From positions 1 to 61,644 of the forward strand of contig DAOUDK010000099.1 in the NCBI GenBank assembly GCA_034431315.1: a stretch of 61,644 nucleotides of DNA, in the 5' to 3' direction. Below, one piece after another: positions 26,280 to 34,281 of this stretch. The translations under genes were made by a program, and so were the position numbers. A model generated the notes under the pieces. That model worked only from the letters and a program-made list of their open reading frames with translations, made no database searches and was not told where the DNA came from. Position 1 is the first letter of the stretch; each line of letters starts with the position of its first letter. Source of the stretch: JAUWOY01 sp034431315. GTDB lineage: Bacteria > Chloroflexota > Anaerolineae > VGOG01.

Positions 26280-26747
26280 CTAATCGAGGTTCTCAATGAG
26301 GCTCAACGTCTTTTCCGGCGTCAGCCGCCCCGCCACCTGGTCGTCAACTATGGCCGTGGGCGCCAGGGCGCAGGAGCCAATGCAGTAGACCACTTCGTAG
26401 GTACACTTGAGGTCAGGAGTCGTCTCGCCCGCCTTTATCCCCAATCCCCGCTCTACGGCCTCGATTATCCGGGCAGCCCCGCGCACATGGCAGGCGGTGC
26501 CATCGCACTGCTGGATGATGTGCCGACCGCGGGGGATCAGGTGGAACTGAGAGTAGAAGGTCACCACGCCGAAGACGCGGCTGAGGGGAATGGACAACCT
26601 CTCGGCCATGACCTCCAGGACCTCCTTCGGCAGATAGCCATAAGCATGTTGCGCCTTCTGGAGGATGGGGATCAAGCCCCCCCTCTCCTCCCCTACTTCC
26701 TGCACAATTTTGTCGAGATCGGTAAGATCAGGAGCTTCTTCTGCCAT
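26280..26747 (-). CDS. NuoE/HylC-type 2Fe-2S subunit
   Basis: A 155-residue thioredoxin-fold ferredoxin, first gene of the nuoE-nuoF-fdhA set. Cluster cysteines are visible at CDGTACHVRG and CIGSCALAP. A helical N-terminal domain (IVQEVGEERGGLIPILQKAQ) is normal for the family. It pairs with the NuoF-like protein 36 bases downstream. It is distinct in sequence from the NuoE copies at 43266 and 54113. Confidence 0.9.
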   Translation of the reverse strand: MAEEAPDLTDLDKIVQEVGEERGGLIPILQKAQHAYGYLPKEVLEVMAERLSIPLSRVFGVVTFYSQFHLIPRGRHIIQQCDGTACHVRGAARIIEAVERGLGIKAGETTPDLKCTYEVVYCIGSCALAPTAIVDDQVAGRLTPEKTLSLIENLD

Positions 26748-26763
26748 AATCGAGGTTCCTCCT

Positions 26764-26941
26764 TAAAAGATGACTTAGCACTCCAAAGCAGGGGGATAGA
26801 AAGCGTGGGGTGCTGTCAGCGGATTTTTGGAACGGATTGAACGGAAAAAGCCACGTGCGGAGGCCCAATCCGCTCAATCCGTTCCCGCAATCCGTTGACA
26901 GTTTCCCTCACCCCCCGCTCTGACGTGCTATAAAAGATGAC
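26764..26941. repeat. MITE-like palindromic element with 11-bp direct repeats (copy C)
   Basis: The core 26813-26901 starts CTGTCAGCGGATTTTTGG and ends with its near complement (CAATCCGTTGACAG), with GAACGGATTGAACGG blocks inside. The same family occurs at 44643 and 45221. Outside the core, a perfect TAAAAGATGAC occurs at 26764-26774 and 26931-26941, which could be a target duplication. The element fills the gap between hypE and the nuoE-like gene; no gene is seen in 26748-27020. Confidence 0.65.
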
Positions 26942-27020
26942 AACTATCCACCTGCCTGGCAAACCGCGTGCCATTCTACCACACCCACCGTGCTCTGTCA
27001 AGGGCTAGAATGTCACTATG

Positions 27021-28082
27021 TCAGCAGATGCGCGGCAGTTGCTCGCCGCTGAGCATGTCCACCACCCGCTTCCCCCCCACCCGGCTGCGCAGGATTACGC
27101 TGCCGGGATGCGCCTCCACCACCTGCCCGATGATGGCCGCCTCCCTGCCCAGGGGATGGGAGCGCATCGCCTCCAGAACCGCCTCGGCCACCTCCGGAGC
27201 CACGATGGCCAGACACTTCCCCTCGTTAGCCACGTAGAGGGGATCCAGCCCCAGGATCTCACACGCCCCTTTCACCTCGTCCCATAAGGGGATTCTGGCC
27301 TCCTCCAGCTTGATCCCCACGCCTGCGCTGGAGGCGATCTCGTTGAGGGCGCTGGCCACCCCGCCCCGGGTGGGATCCCGCAGCACATGCACCTCCGCCC
27401 CGGCGGCCCGAAGCAGCGCGCCCACCAGCCCGTTGAGGGAGGCGGTATCGCTCTCCAGAGTCGTCTCGAACTCCAGCCCCTCCCGCACCGAGAGGATGGC
27501 GATGCCGTGGACGGCGATGGCCCCACTGATCAGCACCACGTCGCCGGGTCTGGCCCGCAGGGGGGAGATGTGGATGCCAGGCGGGACGAGGCCCAGCCCC
27601 GTGGTGTTGATGAAGACGCCGTCCCCTTTTCCCCGATCCACCACCTTCGTATCCCCGGTCGCCACCTCCACCCCTGCCTCCTGCGCCGCCCCCTGGATGG
27701 AGCGCACCACCCGCCACAAGTCCTCCATCGGGAAGCCCTCCTCCAGAATGAGGCCCAGGGAGAGGTACAGAGGACGGGCGCCGCACATGGCCAGGTCGTT
27801 GACCGTGCCGTTGACGGCCAGTCCGCCGATGTCGCCGCCGGGGAAAAAGAGGGGGCTGACGACGAAGGAGTCGGTAGTGAAAGCCAGGCGGACGCCCTCC
27901 ACCTCTAGCACCGCCCCGTCGTGAAGAGTCTCCAGGGCCGGATTGCGAAAGGTGGGCCAGAACATCCGCTCGATGAGCATCTGGGTCAGCCGCCCCCCTC
28001 CCCCGTGGGCCAGGAGGATGGTCGGGTACTCTTGGATGGGGATGGGGCATTGAAATGCAAGTTGGTTTAGTCGTTCCGTCAT
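27021..28082 (-). CDS. hypE: HypE, carbamoyl dehydratase for NiFe hydrogenase cyanide ligand
   Basis: A 353-residue PurM-like ATPase that dehydrates the S-carbamoyl group to a thiocyanate for the hydrogenase iron. The family C-terminus ...PRIC with its essential terminal cysteine is intact. HGGGGRLTQ near the start and DPTRGGVASALNE in the ATP site are typical. ATG at 28082 has GGAG upstream; the longer frame overlaps hypD. It follows hypD by 23 bases in hypFCDE order. Confidence 0.95.
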   Translation of the reverse strand: MTERLNQLAFQCPIPIQEYPTILLAHGGGGRLTQMLIERMFWPTFRNPALETLHDGAVLEVEGVRLAFTTDSFVVSPLFFPGGDIGGLAVNGTVNDLAMCGARPLYLSLGLILEEGFPMEDLWRVVRSIQGAAQEAGVEVATGDTKVVDRGKGDGVFINTTGLGLVPPGIHISPLRARPGDVVLISGAIAVHGIAILSVREGLEFETTLESDTASLNGLVGALLRAAGAEVHVLRDPTRGGVASALNEIASSAGVGIKLEEARIPLWDEVKGACEILGLDPLYVANEGKCLAIVAPEVAEAVLEAMRSHPLGREAAIIGQVVEAHPGSVILRSRVGGKRVVDMLSGEQLPRIC

Positions 28083-28105
28083 AACGATCTCCGTGAAACG
28101 TGATT

Positions 28106-29200
28106 TTAACCCGTTGTTCTCTGCCCGTACCGATAGTAGGCGGCGCAGGCCCCCTCGCTGGAGACCATCGGCGCGCCCAGGGGATGATCCGGGGTGCAGC
28201 GGGCGCCGAAGGCGGGACACTCCGGCGGCTTCTTTCGCCCCTGCAAGATGAAGCCAGCGATGCACTCCGGCGACTCCTCCACCGCCATCTCCGCCACGTC
28301 AAACCGCCGCTCGGCGTCGAAGTCGGCGTATTCCCCTCGCAGCCGCAGGCCGCTTTGGGAGATCACGCCGATCCCCCGCCAGGCCCGGTCGGTCACCTCG
28401 AAGATTTGTTGGATGAGCCGCTGGGCCTGGACGTTTCCCCCCCGCCGCACGGAACGGGCATACTGATTCTCCACCCCCCACCGTCCCTCCTCCAGCGCGC
28501 GCAGCGTTATGTAGAGGCCCCGCAGGATGTCCAGCGGCTCGAAGCCGGTGACGACGATGGGCGCCCGATACCTCTCGGCGATAGGCTCGTACTCCCAATA
28601 CCCCATCACGGTACAGACGTGGCCGGGAGCCAGTAACCCCTGCACCTCGTTGCCGGGGGCGCTGAGGATGGTCTCGATGGCCGGGGGGACCAGGACGTGC
28701 GCGGAGAGGATGGAAAAGTTCCGCAACCCCATCTGCTTGGCCTGCCAGACGGCCATGGCGTTGGCTGGAGCGGTGGTCTCGAACCCCACGGCGAAGAACA
28801 CCACCTCCCGCTCCGGGTTTCGTTGGGCCAGCTTCAAGGCATCCAACGGGGAGTAGACTATCCGCACGTCCCCGCCCTCCGCCTTGGTCATCAACAGATT
28901 CTTGTGGGAACCGGGCACCCGCAGCATGTCGCCGAAGGAACAAAAGATCGCCTCCGGACGGGAGGCGATGGCGATGGCCTTGTCCAGAAGTTCCACCGGG
29001 GTCACGCAGACGGGGCAGCCGGGGCCGTGCACCAAGGTCACGTCGTCCGGCAGCATCTGGCCCAGCCCGAACTTGAGGATAGTGTGGGTCTGCCCGCCGC
29101 AGATCTCCATCAGCGTCCAGGGTCGGCTGACCGTTCGTCGGATGGCCTCGATGTATCTTTGTGCTGCTGCTTCATCTCGGTATTCGTCTATGTATTTCAT
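28106..29200 (-). CDS. hypD: HypD, scaffold for Fe(CN)2CO assembly
   Basis: A 364-residue iron-sulfur protein that builds the cyanide- and CO-bearing iron with HypC. Conserved pieces are MEICGGQTH, GPGCPVCVTP and the C-terminal 4Fe-4S cysteines (ECIAGFILQG, PECPAFGARCTP). It starts 7 bases after the hypC stop, so the two are co-translated. Confidence 0.95.
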   Translation of the reverse strand: MKYIDEYRDEAAAQRYIEAIRRTVSRPWTLMEICGGQTHTILKFGLGQMLPDDVTLVHGPGCPVCVTPVELLDKAIAIASRPEAIFCSFGDMLRVPGSHKNLLMTKAEGGDVRIVYSPLDALKLAQRNPEREVVFFAVGFETTAPANAMAVWQAKQMGLRNFSILSAHVLVPPAIETILSAPGNEVQGLLAPGHVCTVMGYWEYEPIAERYRAPIVVTGFEPLDILRGLYITLRALEEGRWGVENQYARSVRRGGNVQAQRLIQQIFEVTDRAWRGIGVISQSGLRLRGEYADFDAERRFDVAEMAVEESPECIAGFILQGRKKPPECPAFGARCTPDHPLGAPMVSSEGACAAYYRYGQRTTG

Positions 29201-29207
29201 AGTGAAC

Positions 29208-29477
29208 CTACTGAAGGGTATAGGTGGGAGGCTCGCCTTGTTCCGCCGCTATCTCCTCCAGTTCGGCCAGAAGCTCCAGTGTCTGCCGGGCCTCCTCTTC
29301 GTCCAGGCGGCTGAGGGCGAAGCCGACGTGGACGATGACGTAATCCCCCACCTGCGCCTCAGGGGTAAAGGCCAGACAGACCTCCTTGGCGATCCCCCCG
29401 AAGCTCACCTTACCCATAGGGATGTCAAGTTCGTTCTCTTCTATGCTAATGATTTTTCCGGGAATTCCCAGGCACAT
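29208..29477 (-). CDS. hypC: HypC, hydrogenase assembly chaperone
   Basis: An 89-residue HypC/HybG-type chaperone that carries the iron centre to the large subunit. It begins MCLGIPGKI with the essential Cys2, followed by the barrel segment VGDYVIVHVGFAL. ATG at 29477 with TTGGAGGA upstream is clear; the longer frame is spurious. Confidence 0.95.
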   Translation of the reverse strand: MCLGIPGKIISIEENELDIPMGKVSFGGIAKEVCLAFTPEAQVGDYVIVHVGFALSRLDEEEARQTLELLAELEEIAAEQGEPPTYTLQ

Positions 29478-29506
29478 AGTTCCTCCAAAAACTGAACAGG
29501 GTCTCC

Positions 29507-29535
29507 TTGACAGTTCATGTCGCCTGTGGTATAAT
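29507..29535 (+). promoter_or_regulatory. Full-consensus sigma70 promoter diverging from hypC
   Basis: A perfect TTGACA (29507-29512), 17-base spacer and perfect TATAAT (29530-29535) point rightwards, although all neighbouring protein genes read leftwards. There is no plus-strand gene downstream, which is the basis for the ncRNA call. Confidence 0.85.
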
Positions 29536-29541
29536 ATTCTC

Positions 29542-29670
29542 AAGCGGGAGGCCGCACGCGCTCCTATCCTTAACCGGACGGTATGCTCGACGGCTGCAGG
29601 CGGCACACCGAAGGCCGCTCTCCCGTGGTCTTATCGGCCGATGATCTGTCTCAGCAGGTCATCGGCCTTT
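29542..29670 (+). ncRNA. Candidate structured small RNA
   Basis: Transcription from the consensus promoter would yield about 130 bases. CGGGAG (29545-29550) can pair with CTCCCG (29620-29625) to close an 80-base structured domain. It is followed by a strong 9-bp hairpin (GGCCGATGA/TCATCGGCC, 29636-29667) and TTT, a weak terminator. It has no ORF with a ribosome site. It does not match tRNA-Sec, SRP RNA or RNase P that I can recognise; a 6S-like RNA is possible but unsupported. It lies in the hyp operon on the opposite strand and its end overlaps the end of the fragment at 29631. Confidence 0.5.
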
Positions 29671-30116
29671 AACGTCCTATCGGCTTTGGTCTGTCCGCAA
29701 TACACGGCCAAGGCCTTTTTGTGCGCAGACGACCTCTTCCCCACGTGGCCGAAGGCGATGTTCTCGGCGTCAAAGCCGGGGTCGTCTCGCCACAACAGAG
29801 GCAGTAATGTGTTCTTGACGTCGTCTTCGTGGCCTGTGTACTCCACGTCAATCGTAACCTGTTCCCCCGGCGGCAACTCGCGGATCAAGTAATATAGTGC
29901 TACAGCGAACAGTTGCAGGATAATCCACTTACGTCGCCTGCCCTTGCGGCGCTGAACCAGAACGCCGATGGCCTCTCGCTTCTCCCTGGCAGGGATGCGG
30001 ATCGTGTACTTTATCGTTACTCAATGCCAGGGCAGTATCGCCCGACTTCTCAATCTTGTTGCTTTGGTCTACTTGGTAGGGCAAGGGTTCCGCCTCAAAT
30101 GCAATCTGCGACTCTG
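29631..30116 (-). pseudogene. Frameshifted conserved-looking hypothetical between hypF and hypC
   Basis: Two open frames appear to be parts of one protein. The first part (about 30116-30010) reads AFEAEPLPYQVDQSNKIEKS. The second (about 30018-29631) continues with a basic helix, a RELPPGEQVTIDVEYTG segment and HVGKRSSAHKKAL. They are offset by one base near an AAAG run around 30010-30015. Neither part has a good start codon; a TTG at 29888 opens only the last 85 codons. The family is not recognised, perhaps an RNase H-like fold. It could be a real broken gene or a single-base sequence error. Confidence 0.45.
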
Positions 30117-32534
30117 CTACAGCAAGCTAGCGGCAACGGCCACCTGCCCCAGAGCGATGCCCCCGTCGTTGGGGGGGATGCGCTGGTGGACATAGACGCG
30201 GAGACCAGCTTCGCTCAGGCGACGATAGGCTCGCTCCAGGAGGATGCGGTTCTGGAAGCAACCCCCGCTCAGGGCGGCACGTTCCACCCCTAGCGCCTGG
30301 GCCACGGCGACGATCCCCTCCACCAAAGCATTGTGAAACCGCGCCGCCATCACCCCCACCGAAACCCCCCGCCGCAAATCCACAAGCAGCACCTCCAACA
30401 TCTCCCCCCAATCCAACACCAGGAGTTGGGACTTTGGATTTTGGACTTTGGACTTTGGATTTTGGATTTGAGATTTGGTCATTGACAACGGATAGGCATC
30501 TGTCACCGTCTCATCCACCGCGTACTCCAGCATCATCGCAGCCTGGGCCTCGAAGCGGATCTTCTGACGCAGGCCCACCAGGGCGGCCACGGCATCGAAG
30601 AGACGGCCCGCGCTGCTGGTGAGGGGTGAATTCACTCCCCGCTCCAGCATCCGCCGCAGCAGGCGGCGCTCCGAAGGGGAGAAGTCGACCACCGGGGCCA
30701 GGTGCTCCCATTCGAAGACCTCCGGGCCAAAGTGCTCCCACAGCACTCCCAGTGCCGCCCGCCGTGGCTCCCTCACCGCCGCCTCCCCGCCCGGCAGTCG
30801 GAAGGGGCGCAGATGGGCCACCCGCTCGAAGCCCGAGGCATCCCCCCACAAAAACTCTCCGCCCCACACTGTCCCGTCAGAGCCGTAGCCGGTGCCGTCC
30901 CAGATCACCCCCAGCACCGGCCCCTCTACCTCATTCTCGGCCAGGCAGGCAGCTAGATGCGCGTGGTGGTGCTGGACGGGGATCCGTAGGGGCAGGGCTT
31001 GCCCCTGTCCTTGCTCTGGCAGGACATCCGCGAGGGATGCCCCTACGTGCCCATCGGCAACCTTGCGGGCCCACTGAGTGGAGAAGTAATCGGGATGCAG
31101 GTCGTGGGCGATGGCGAGAGGCTCCACCTCGTAGAGGCGGAGGAAGTCGGCAATGACCCGCTCGAAGGCAGCGCAGGCCTCCGGCGTGTCCAGGTCGCCG
31201 ATGTGCTGGCTCAGGAAGACCTGCTGCCCCACGCTCAGGGCGATGGTGTTTTTCAGGTGCGCCCCCACGGCCAGGATGGGAGAAGGTCCAGACTTCCGAA
31301 TTCTCACCGGCAGGGGGGCGTAACCCCGCGCCCGTCGCAGCACCAGCTCTTGCCTCAGCACTACCCGCACCACCGAGTCGTCGCAGTGGCGGACGATGGG
31401 GCGGTTGTGAACCAGGAAGAGGTCGGCGATGCCGCCCAGCCGCTCTCGGGCCTCGTTCTCGTCAATGCAGATGGGCTCGTCGGAGCGGTTGCCGCTGGTG
31501 GCCACGACGGGGAAGCCCAACTCCTGCATCAGCAAGTCGTGGAGGGGGGTGTAGGGCAGCATCACTCCCAGGTACGGGTTGCCTGGAGCCACTGCTTCGC
31601 AGACTTCCGAAGACTTCGGCGAGCTCAGTCGAGCCGTCTGGCAGACTTCGGAAGTCTTCCGTCGGCGCAGCAGCACGATGGGCGATTCGGGGGAGGTCAG
31701 CACCCGCTCCTCCAGGGGGGAGACGAAACAGTGCTCCTTGATCACCTCCAGGGAGGGGTAGAGGAGGGCGAAGGGCTTTTCCTCCCGCTGCTTGCGCTCC
31801 CGCAGCCGCCGCACCGCCGCCTCGTTCCGGGCGTCAACTATCAGGAGAAAACCGCCCAACCCCTTCACCGCCAAGATGCGCCCTTCCCGCACTGCCTGAG
31901 CTGCCTCCTGGATGGCCTGGTCGCCAGTGAGGTGAGGAGCACTTTGAAACTGCTCCTCACCTGAATATAGAGCCACCTGGGGGCCGCAGACGGGGCAGGC
32001 CACCGGCTGGGCGTGGAAGCGCCGGTCCAGGGGATCCTCGTACTCCCGGCGGCAGTCGGGGCAGAGGGGGAAGTGGGCCATGGAGGTGTTGGGCCGGTCG
32101 TAGGGCAGCGCGCGGATGATGGTGAAGCGAGGGCCGCAGTGGGTGCAGTTGGTGAAGGGATAGCGGTAGCGGTGATCGCTGGGATCCCCCACCTCGCGTC
32201 GGCACTCCGGGCAAGTGGCGATGTCGGGGAGGATGAGGACGGTCTTCTCCCCTGCTTCCTCGCTGTGGCGGATGACAAAGTCGGGGTAGCCGACGGGGTC
32301 GAGGAAGGAGAACTCCAGGCTCTGGATGATGGCCAGGGGGGGCTTCTCCCGCTCCAGGCGCAGCAGGAACTCCTCCAGCACCGGGCGCTTCCCCTCGACC
32401 TCAATGAACACCCCCTGGGAGGAGTTGAGCACCCAGCCCCGCAGGCCCGACTCCGTGGCCAGCCGATAAACAAAGGGGCGGAAGCCCACCCCCTGCACCG
32501 CCCCGTGAATGGTCACTTTCAAGCGTTCTATCAC
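30117..32534 (-). CDS. hypF: HypF carbamoyltransferase with four in-frame palindromic insertions
   Basis: An 805-residue enzyme that makes the cyanide precursor by transferring carbamoyl to HypE. Domains in order: acylphosphatase (GAVQGVGFRPFVYRL), zinc fingers (CPECRREVG, CTHCGPRF, CPDCRREY, CPVCGP), a YrdC domain (ILAVKGLGGFLL) and Kae1-like carbamoyltransferase (QHHHAHLAACLAE, GTGYGSDGTVWGGE). It is longer than the usual 750-770 residues because of repeat-derived stretches at about 31930-31962, 31602-31656, 30985-31047 and 30432-30480. All keep the frame and sit at likely loops, so the protein may still work. GTG at 32534 with AGGA upstream is preferred over a TTG at 32567. Confidence 0.93.
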   Translation of the reverse strand: MIERLKVTIHGAVQGVGFRPFVYRLATESGLRGWVLNSSQGVFIEVEGKRPVLEEFLLRLEREKPPLAIIQSLEFSFLDPVGYPDFVIRHSEEAGEKTVLILPDIATCPECRREVGDPSDHRYRYPFTNCTHCGPRFTIIRALPYDRPNTSMAHFPLCPDCRREYEDPLDRRFHAQPVACPVCGPQVALYSGEEQFQSAPHLTGDQAIQEAAQAVREGRILAVKGLGGFLLIVDARNEAAVRRLRERKQREEKPFALLYPSLEVIKEHCFVSPLEERVLTSPESPIVLLRRRKTSEVCQTARLSSPKSSEVCEAVAPGNPYLGVMLPYTPLHDLLMQELGFPVVATSGNRSDEPICIDENEARERLGGIADLFLVHNRPIVRHCDDSVVRVVLRQELVLRRARGYAPLPVRIRKSGPSPILAVGAHLKNTIALSVGQQVFLSQHIGDLDTPEACAAFERVIADFLRLYEVEPLAIAHDLHPDYFSTQWARKVADGHVGASLADVLPEQGQGQALPLRIPVQHHHAHLAACLAENEVEGPVLGVIWDGTGYGSDGTVWGGEFLWGDASGFERVAHLRPFRLPGGEAAVREPRRAALGVLWEHFGPEVFEWEHLAPVVDFSPSERRLLRRMLERGVNSPLTSSAGRLFDAVAALVGLRQKIRFEAQAAMMLEYAVDETVTDAYPLSMTKSQIQNPKSKVQNPKSQLLVLDWGEMLEVLLVDLRRGVSVGVMAARFHNALVEGIVAVAQALGVERAALSGGCFQNRILLERAYRRLSEAGLRVYVHQRIPPNDGGIALGQVAVAASLL
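30432..30480. repeat. In-frame simple repeat in hypF (TTTGGA units)
   Basis: Repeated GGACTTTGGATTTTGGA units encode a TKSQIQNPKSKVQNPKS-like peptide in HypF's last third. The same kind of short-unit tract occurs in intergenic gaps of this window. The reading frame is kept. Confidence 0.8.
30985..31047. repeat. In-frame 63-bp palindromic element in hypF
   Basis: It is bounded by perfect 10-bp inverted repeats CGTAGGGGCA and TGCCCCTACG, with a nested GGGGCAGGGCTTGCCCC hairpin. Its length is 21 codons exactly. It encodes a segment just before the QHHHAH motif that is absent from typical HypF. Confidence 0.85.
31602..31656. repeat. In-frame palindromic element in hypF (GACTTCCGAAG arms)
   Basis: GACTTCCGAAG (31602-31612) and CTTCGGAAGTC (31646-31656) are exact complements. 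The element encodes a TSEVCQTARLSSPKSSEVCE-type loop within the YrdC domain. Confidence 0.8.
31930..31962. repeat. In-frame 33-bp perfect palindrome in hypF
   Basis: Two perfect 12-bp arms (AGGTGAGGAGCA and its complement) with a 9-base loop encode 11 residues (near SGEEQFQSAPHL) between the last zinc finger and the YrdC domain. Confidence 0.8.
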
Positions 32535-32556
32535 ACTCTTCGTTCCTCGTCCATCA

Positions 32557-32957
32557 CTACTCCTCAAAGTGTACCGTTCCTGACTCGATGGCGATTACAG
32601 CTTTGTAACGTAGCAGAAAATCCATGCCCAGCAAACCGTCCACAAATGTGCCCGGTGGCAGTGTGTAAGCAGTGACAGGGAAATCCTCCATCTGCTGCCC
32701 CAGACAGTGAAACCAAGACACGCGCACCACGGGAGCTACAATGACCCCGCTAGCAGTGATCACCCTCGTCCTTCGCAAGGGATGGTGAGTGTCATAACCG
32801 AGCACTTCCAATACCTCCGTAGCATAGTGTAGCTGGAGCCTGTGTCAAGTAGCAATCGAAGCACCGATGCTTGGCCATTGCTTCCCCCAACCGCTGCCCT
32901 CAACAGCAACAACCGGCTCCGTCTTTCCAAGCGATAGGTCTTCCTCCTGACGCTCAC
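32557..32957 (-). pseudogene. Retropepsin-like aspartic protease gene with frameshift
   Basis: The first part holds the catalytic LLLDTGSSYTML motif. The second part, in another frame, continues TEVLEVLGYDTHHP and has the VDGLLGMDFLL motif that closes the clan AA fold. They join by a one-base shift near 32822. Together they would make about 133 residues, a normal size for small bacterial retropepsin-like proteins. GTG at 32957 overlaps the stop of the upstream small gene. It is either truly disrupted or a base-call error; both halves are otherwise well preserved. Confidence 0.7.
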
Positions 32958-33181
32958 AACACCACCGCCAAGTCTTCCGGGATTTCCCCGAGGTATTCTA
33001 TCGCTATCCTCTTCTCTTTCAGAGACAGGAGCCGCTGGTAGATCTCATCTCTGTGCACTGAATGGGCCAGCACTTCGCCTCCAAGGACATTCAGATCATC
33101 GTCCAGGTCCTCGTAGCCGATCAGCACCCATTCTCCTGCAAACCTGTCTCTTATCTCTTGCATACTCATCACCTGACCCAT
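32954..33181 (-). CDS. Small hypothetical protein paired with retropepsin-like gene
   Basis: A 75-residue acidic protein (FAGEWVLIGYEDLDDDLNVL, then IAIEYLGEIPEDLAVVL). It overlaps the aspartic-protease gene by four bases (GTGA), so the two form a coupled pair. Such two-gene pairs are seen in other bacteria, but the role is unknown; a toxin-antitoxin-like or substrate role cannot be told apart here. AAGGGG precedes the ATG; an ATG five codons in is possible. Confidence 0.6.
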   Translation of the reverse strand: MGQVMSMQEIRDRFAGEWVLIGYEDLDDDLNVLGGEVLAHSVHRDEIYQRLLSLKEKRIAIEYLGEIPEDLAVVL

Positions 33182-33305
33182 GTTCTTACCCCTTTCGCCG
33201 CAGTTCCTTCACCCCGGGCGAAATTATTGACCCTATTATACTCCACTTCGCCTATCCTGACAAGAAACCCGACAGCCCCCGATTCACGTCTATTCAACAA
33301 AGCAA

Positions 33306-33335
33306 CAGGCCAGGGGATCTTTGTCCCCTCGCCTG
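33306..33335 (-). terminator. Hairpin after the TauE gene
   Basis: CAGGCGAGGGGA and TCCCCTGGCCTG pair with a short loop on the minus strand, followed by TTGCTTTG. It lies about 80 bases beyond the TauE/SafE stop and could end transcription from the hydrogenase operon. Confidence 0.45.
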
Positions 33336-33414
33336 TGTTCCTCTTAGCTTGACTTTCGTGGCTACTCTTGGCCGCTGCCGCCACAGCACGCCGGGGCAGC
33401 CTTCGGGGGGCGAC

Positions 33415-34188
33415 CTACTTCACAAAAGTCAGCACCAGCGTGCGGACGTTGAGCAGGATAAGCAGAGCGCCGATCAGGATACCCATCACGCGGTGGGGGA
33501 GCTTCTTGCACAGCCAGGCGGCGATGGGCGCGGCGATCACTCCGCCGACCAGTAGAGCCGCCACGATGTCCCAGCGGAAGGCCTTCAGCCCAATGGTCAG
33601 AGCAAAGGTGATCGTCTCGGCCAGGGTGACGAAGAACTCCACCACGTTCACCGAGCCTACCACCTCATGCGGTTCGCTGTTCTCGGCCAGGATGAGGCTG
33701 GGCGTGGCCACCGGCCCCCACCCCCCGCCTCCCACGGCGTCGAGGAAGCCAGCCACCAGGCCGAGGATGGTCATCCTGGGCCTGGACAACTGCTTGCCAG
33801 CCATGCCCCATTCCTTCCGAGTGAAGAAGCGGTAGACAATGAGGCAACCCATGACCAGCAGCAGCCCGGCCATCCAGGGCTTGATCGTCTGGCCGGGGAT
33901 CAAGGACAGGAAATAGGCTCCCAGCACCCCGCCGATGACGCCGGGAATGACCAGAGGAAGGACTATCTCCCTTTTGACGTTACCGAACTGATGGTGTGCG
34001 ATCCCGGAAACCAGGGTGGTCACGATCTCCGCGGTGTGCACCGAGGCGCTGGCGATGGCCGGAGCCAGACCAATGGCCACCAGCAGCGAGGTCGAGGACA
34101 CGCCGTAGCCCATGCCCAACGTCCCATCAATGAACTGGGCAGCGAAGCCTGTCAGGAGCATGCCGATCAAGAAGGTAATATTGAACAT
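33415..34188 (-). CDS. TauE/SafE family membrane anion exporter
   Basis: A 257-residue membrane protein with about eight hydrophobic helices in the two-repeat TauE/SafE pattern (GTLGMGYGVSSTSLL in the first repeat, GFLDAVGGGGWGPVATPSLI in the second). Family members move sulfite, sulfoacetate or other small anions. It follows the hydrogenase protease gene on the same strand after 93 bases. Its substrate is unknown; a link to sulfur metabolism beside Hdr genes is speculative. Confidence 0.85.
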   Translation of the reverse strand: MFNITFLIGMLLTGFAAQFIDGTLGMGYGVSSTSLLVAIGLAPAIASASVHTAEIVTTLVSGIAHHQFGNVKREIVLPLVIPGVIGGVLGAYFLSLIPGQTIKPWMAGLLLVMGCLIVYRFFTRKEWGMAGKQLSRPRMTILGLVAGFLDAVGGGGWGPVATPSLILAENSEPHEVVGSVNVVEFFVTLAETITFALTIGLKAFRWDIVAALLVGGVIAAPIAAWLCKKLPHRVMGILIGALLILLNVRTLVLTFVK

Positions 34189-34281
34189 AGAGCATCAGCC
34201 ATTTGCGATACAGCCTCTACGCAAATAGAGGTAGCCGTCGCCATTGACGACTCCCTCCAACAAGACGTACCCTCATCATCG

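Noticed and set aside
29542..29670. tRNA-Sec, SRP RNA or RNase P RNA
   Set aside because: No TCA anticodon arm or TTCGA loop, no GGAAG/GCA SRP core and no RNase P conserved blocks were found.
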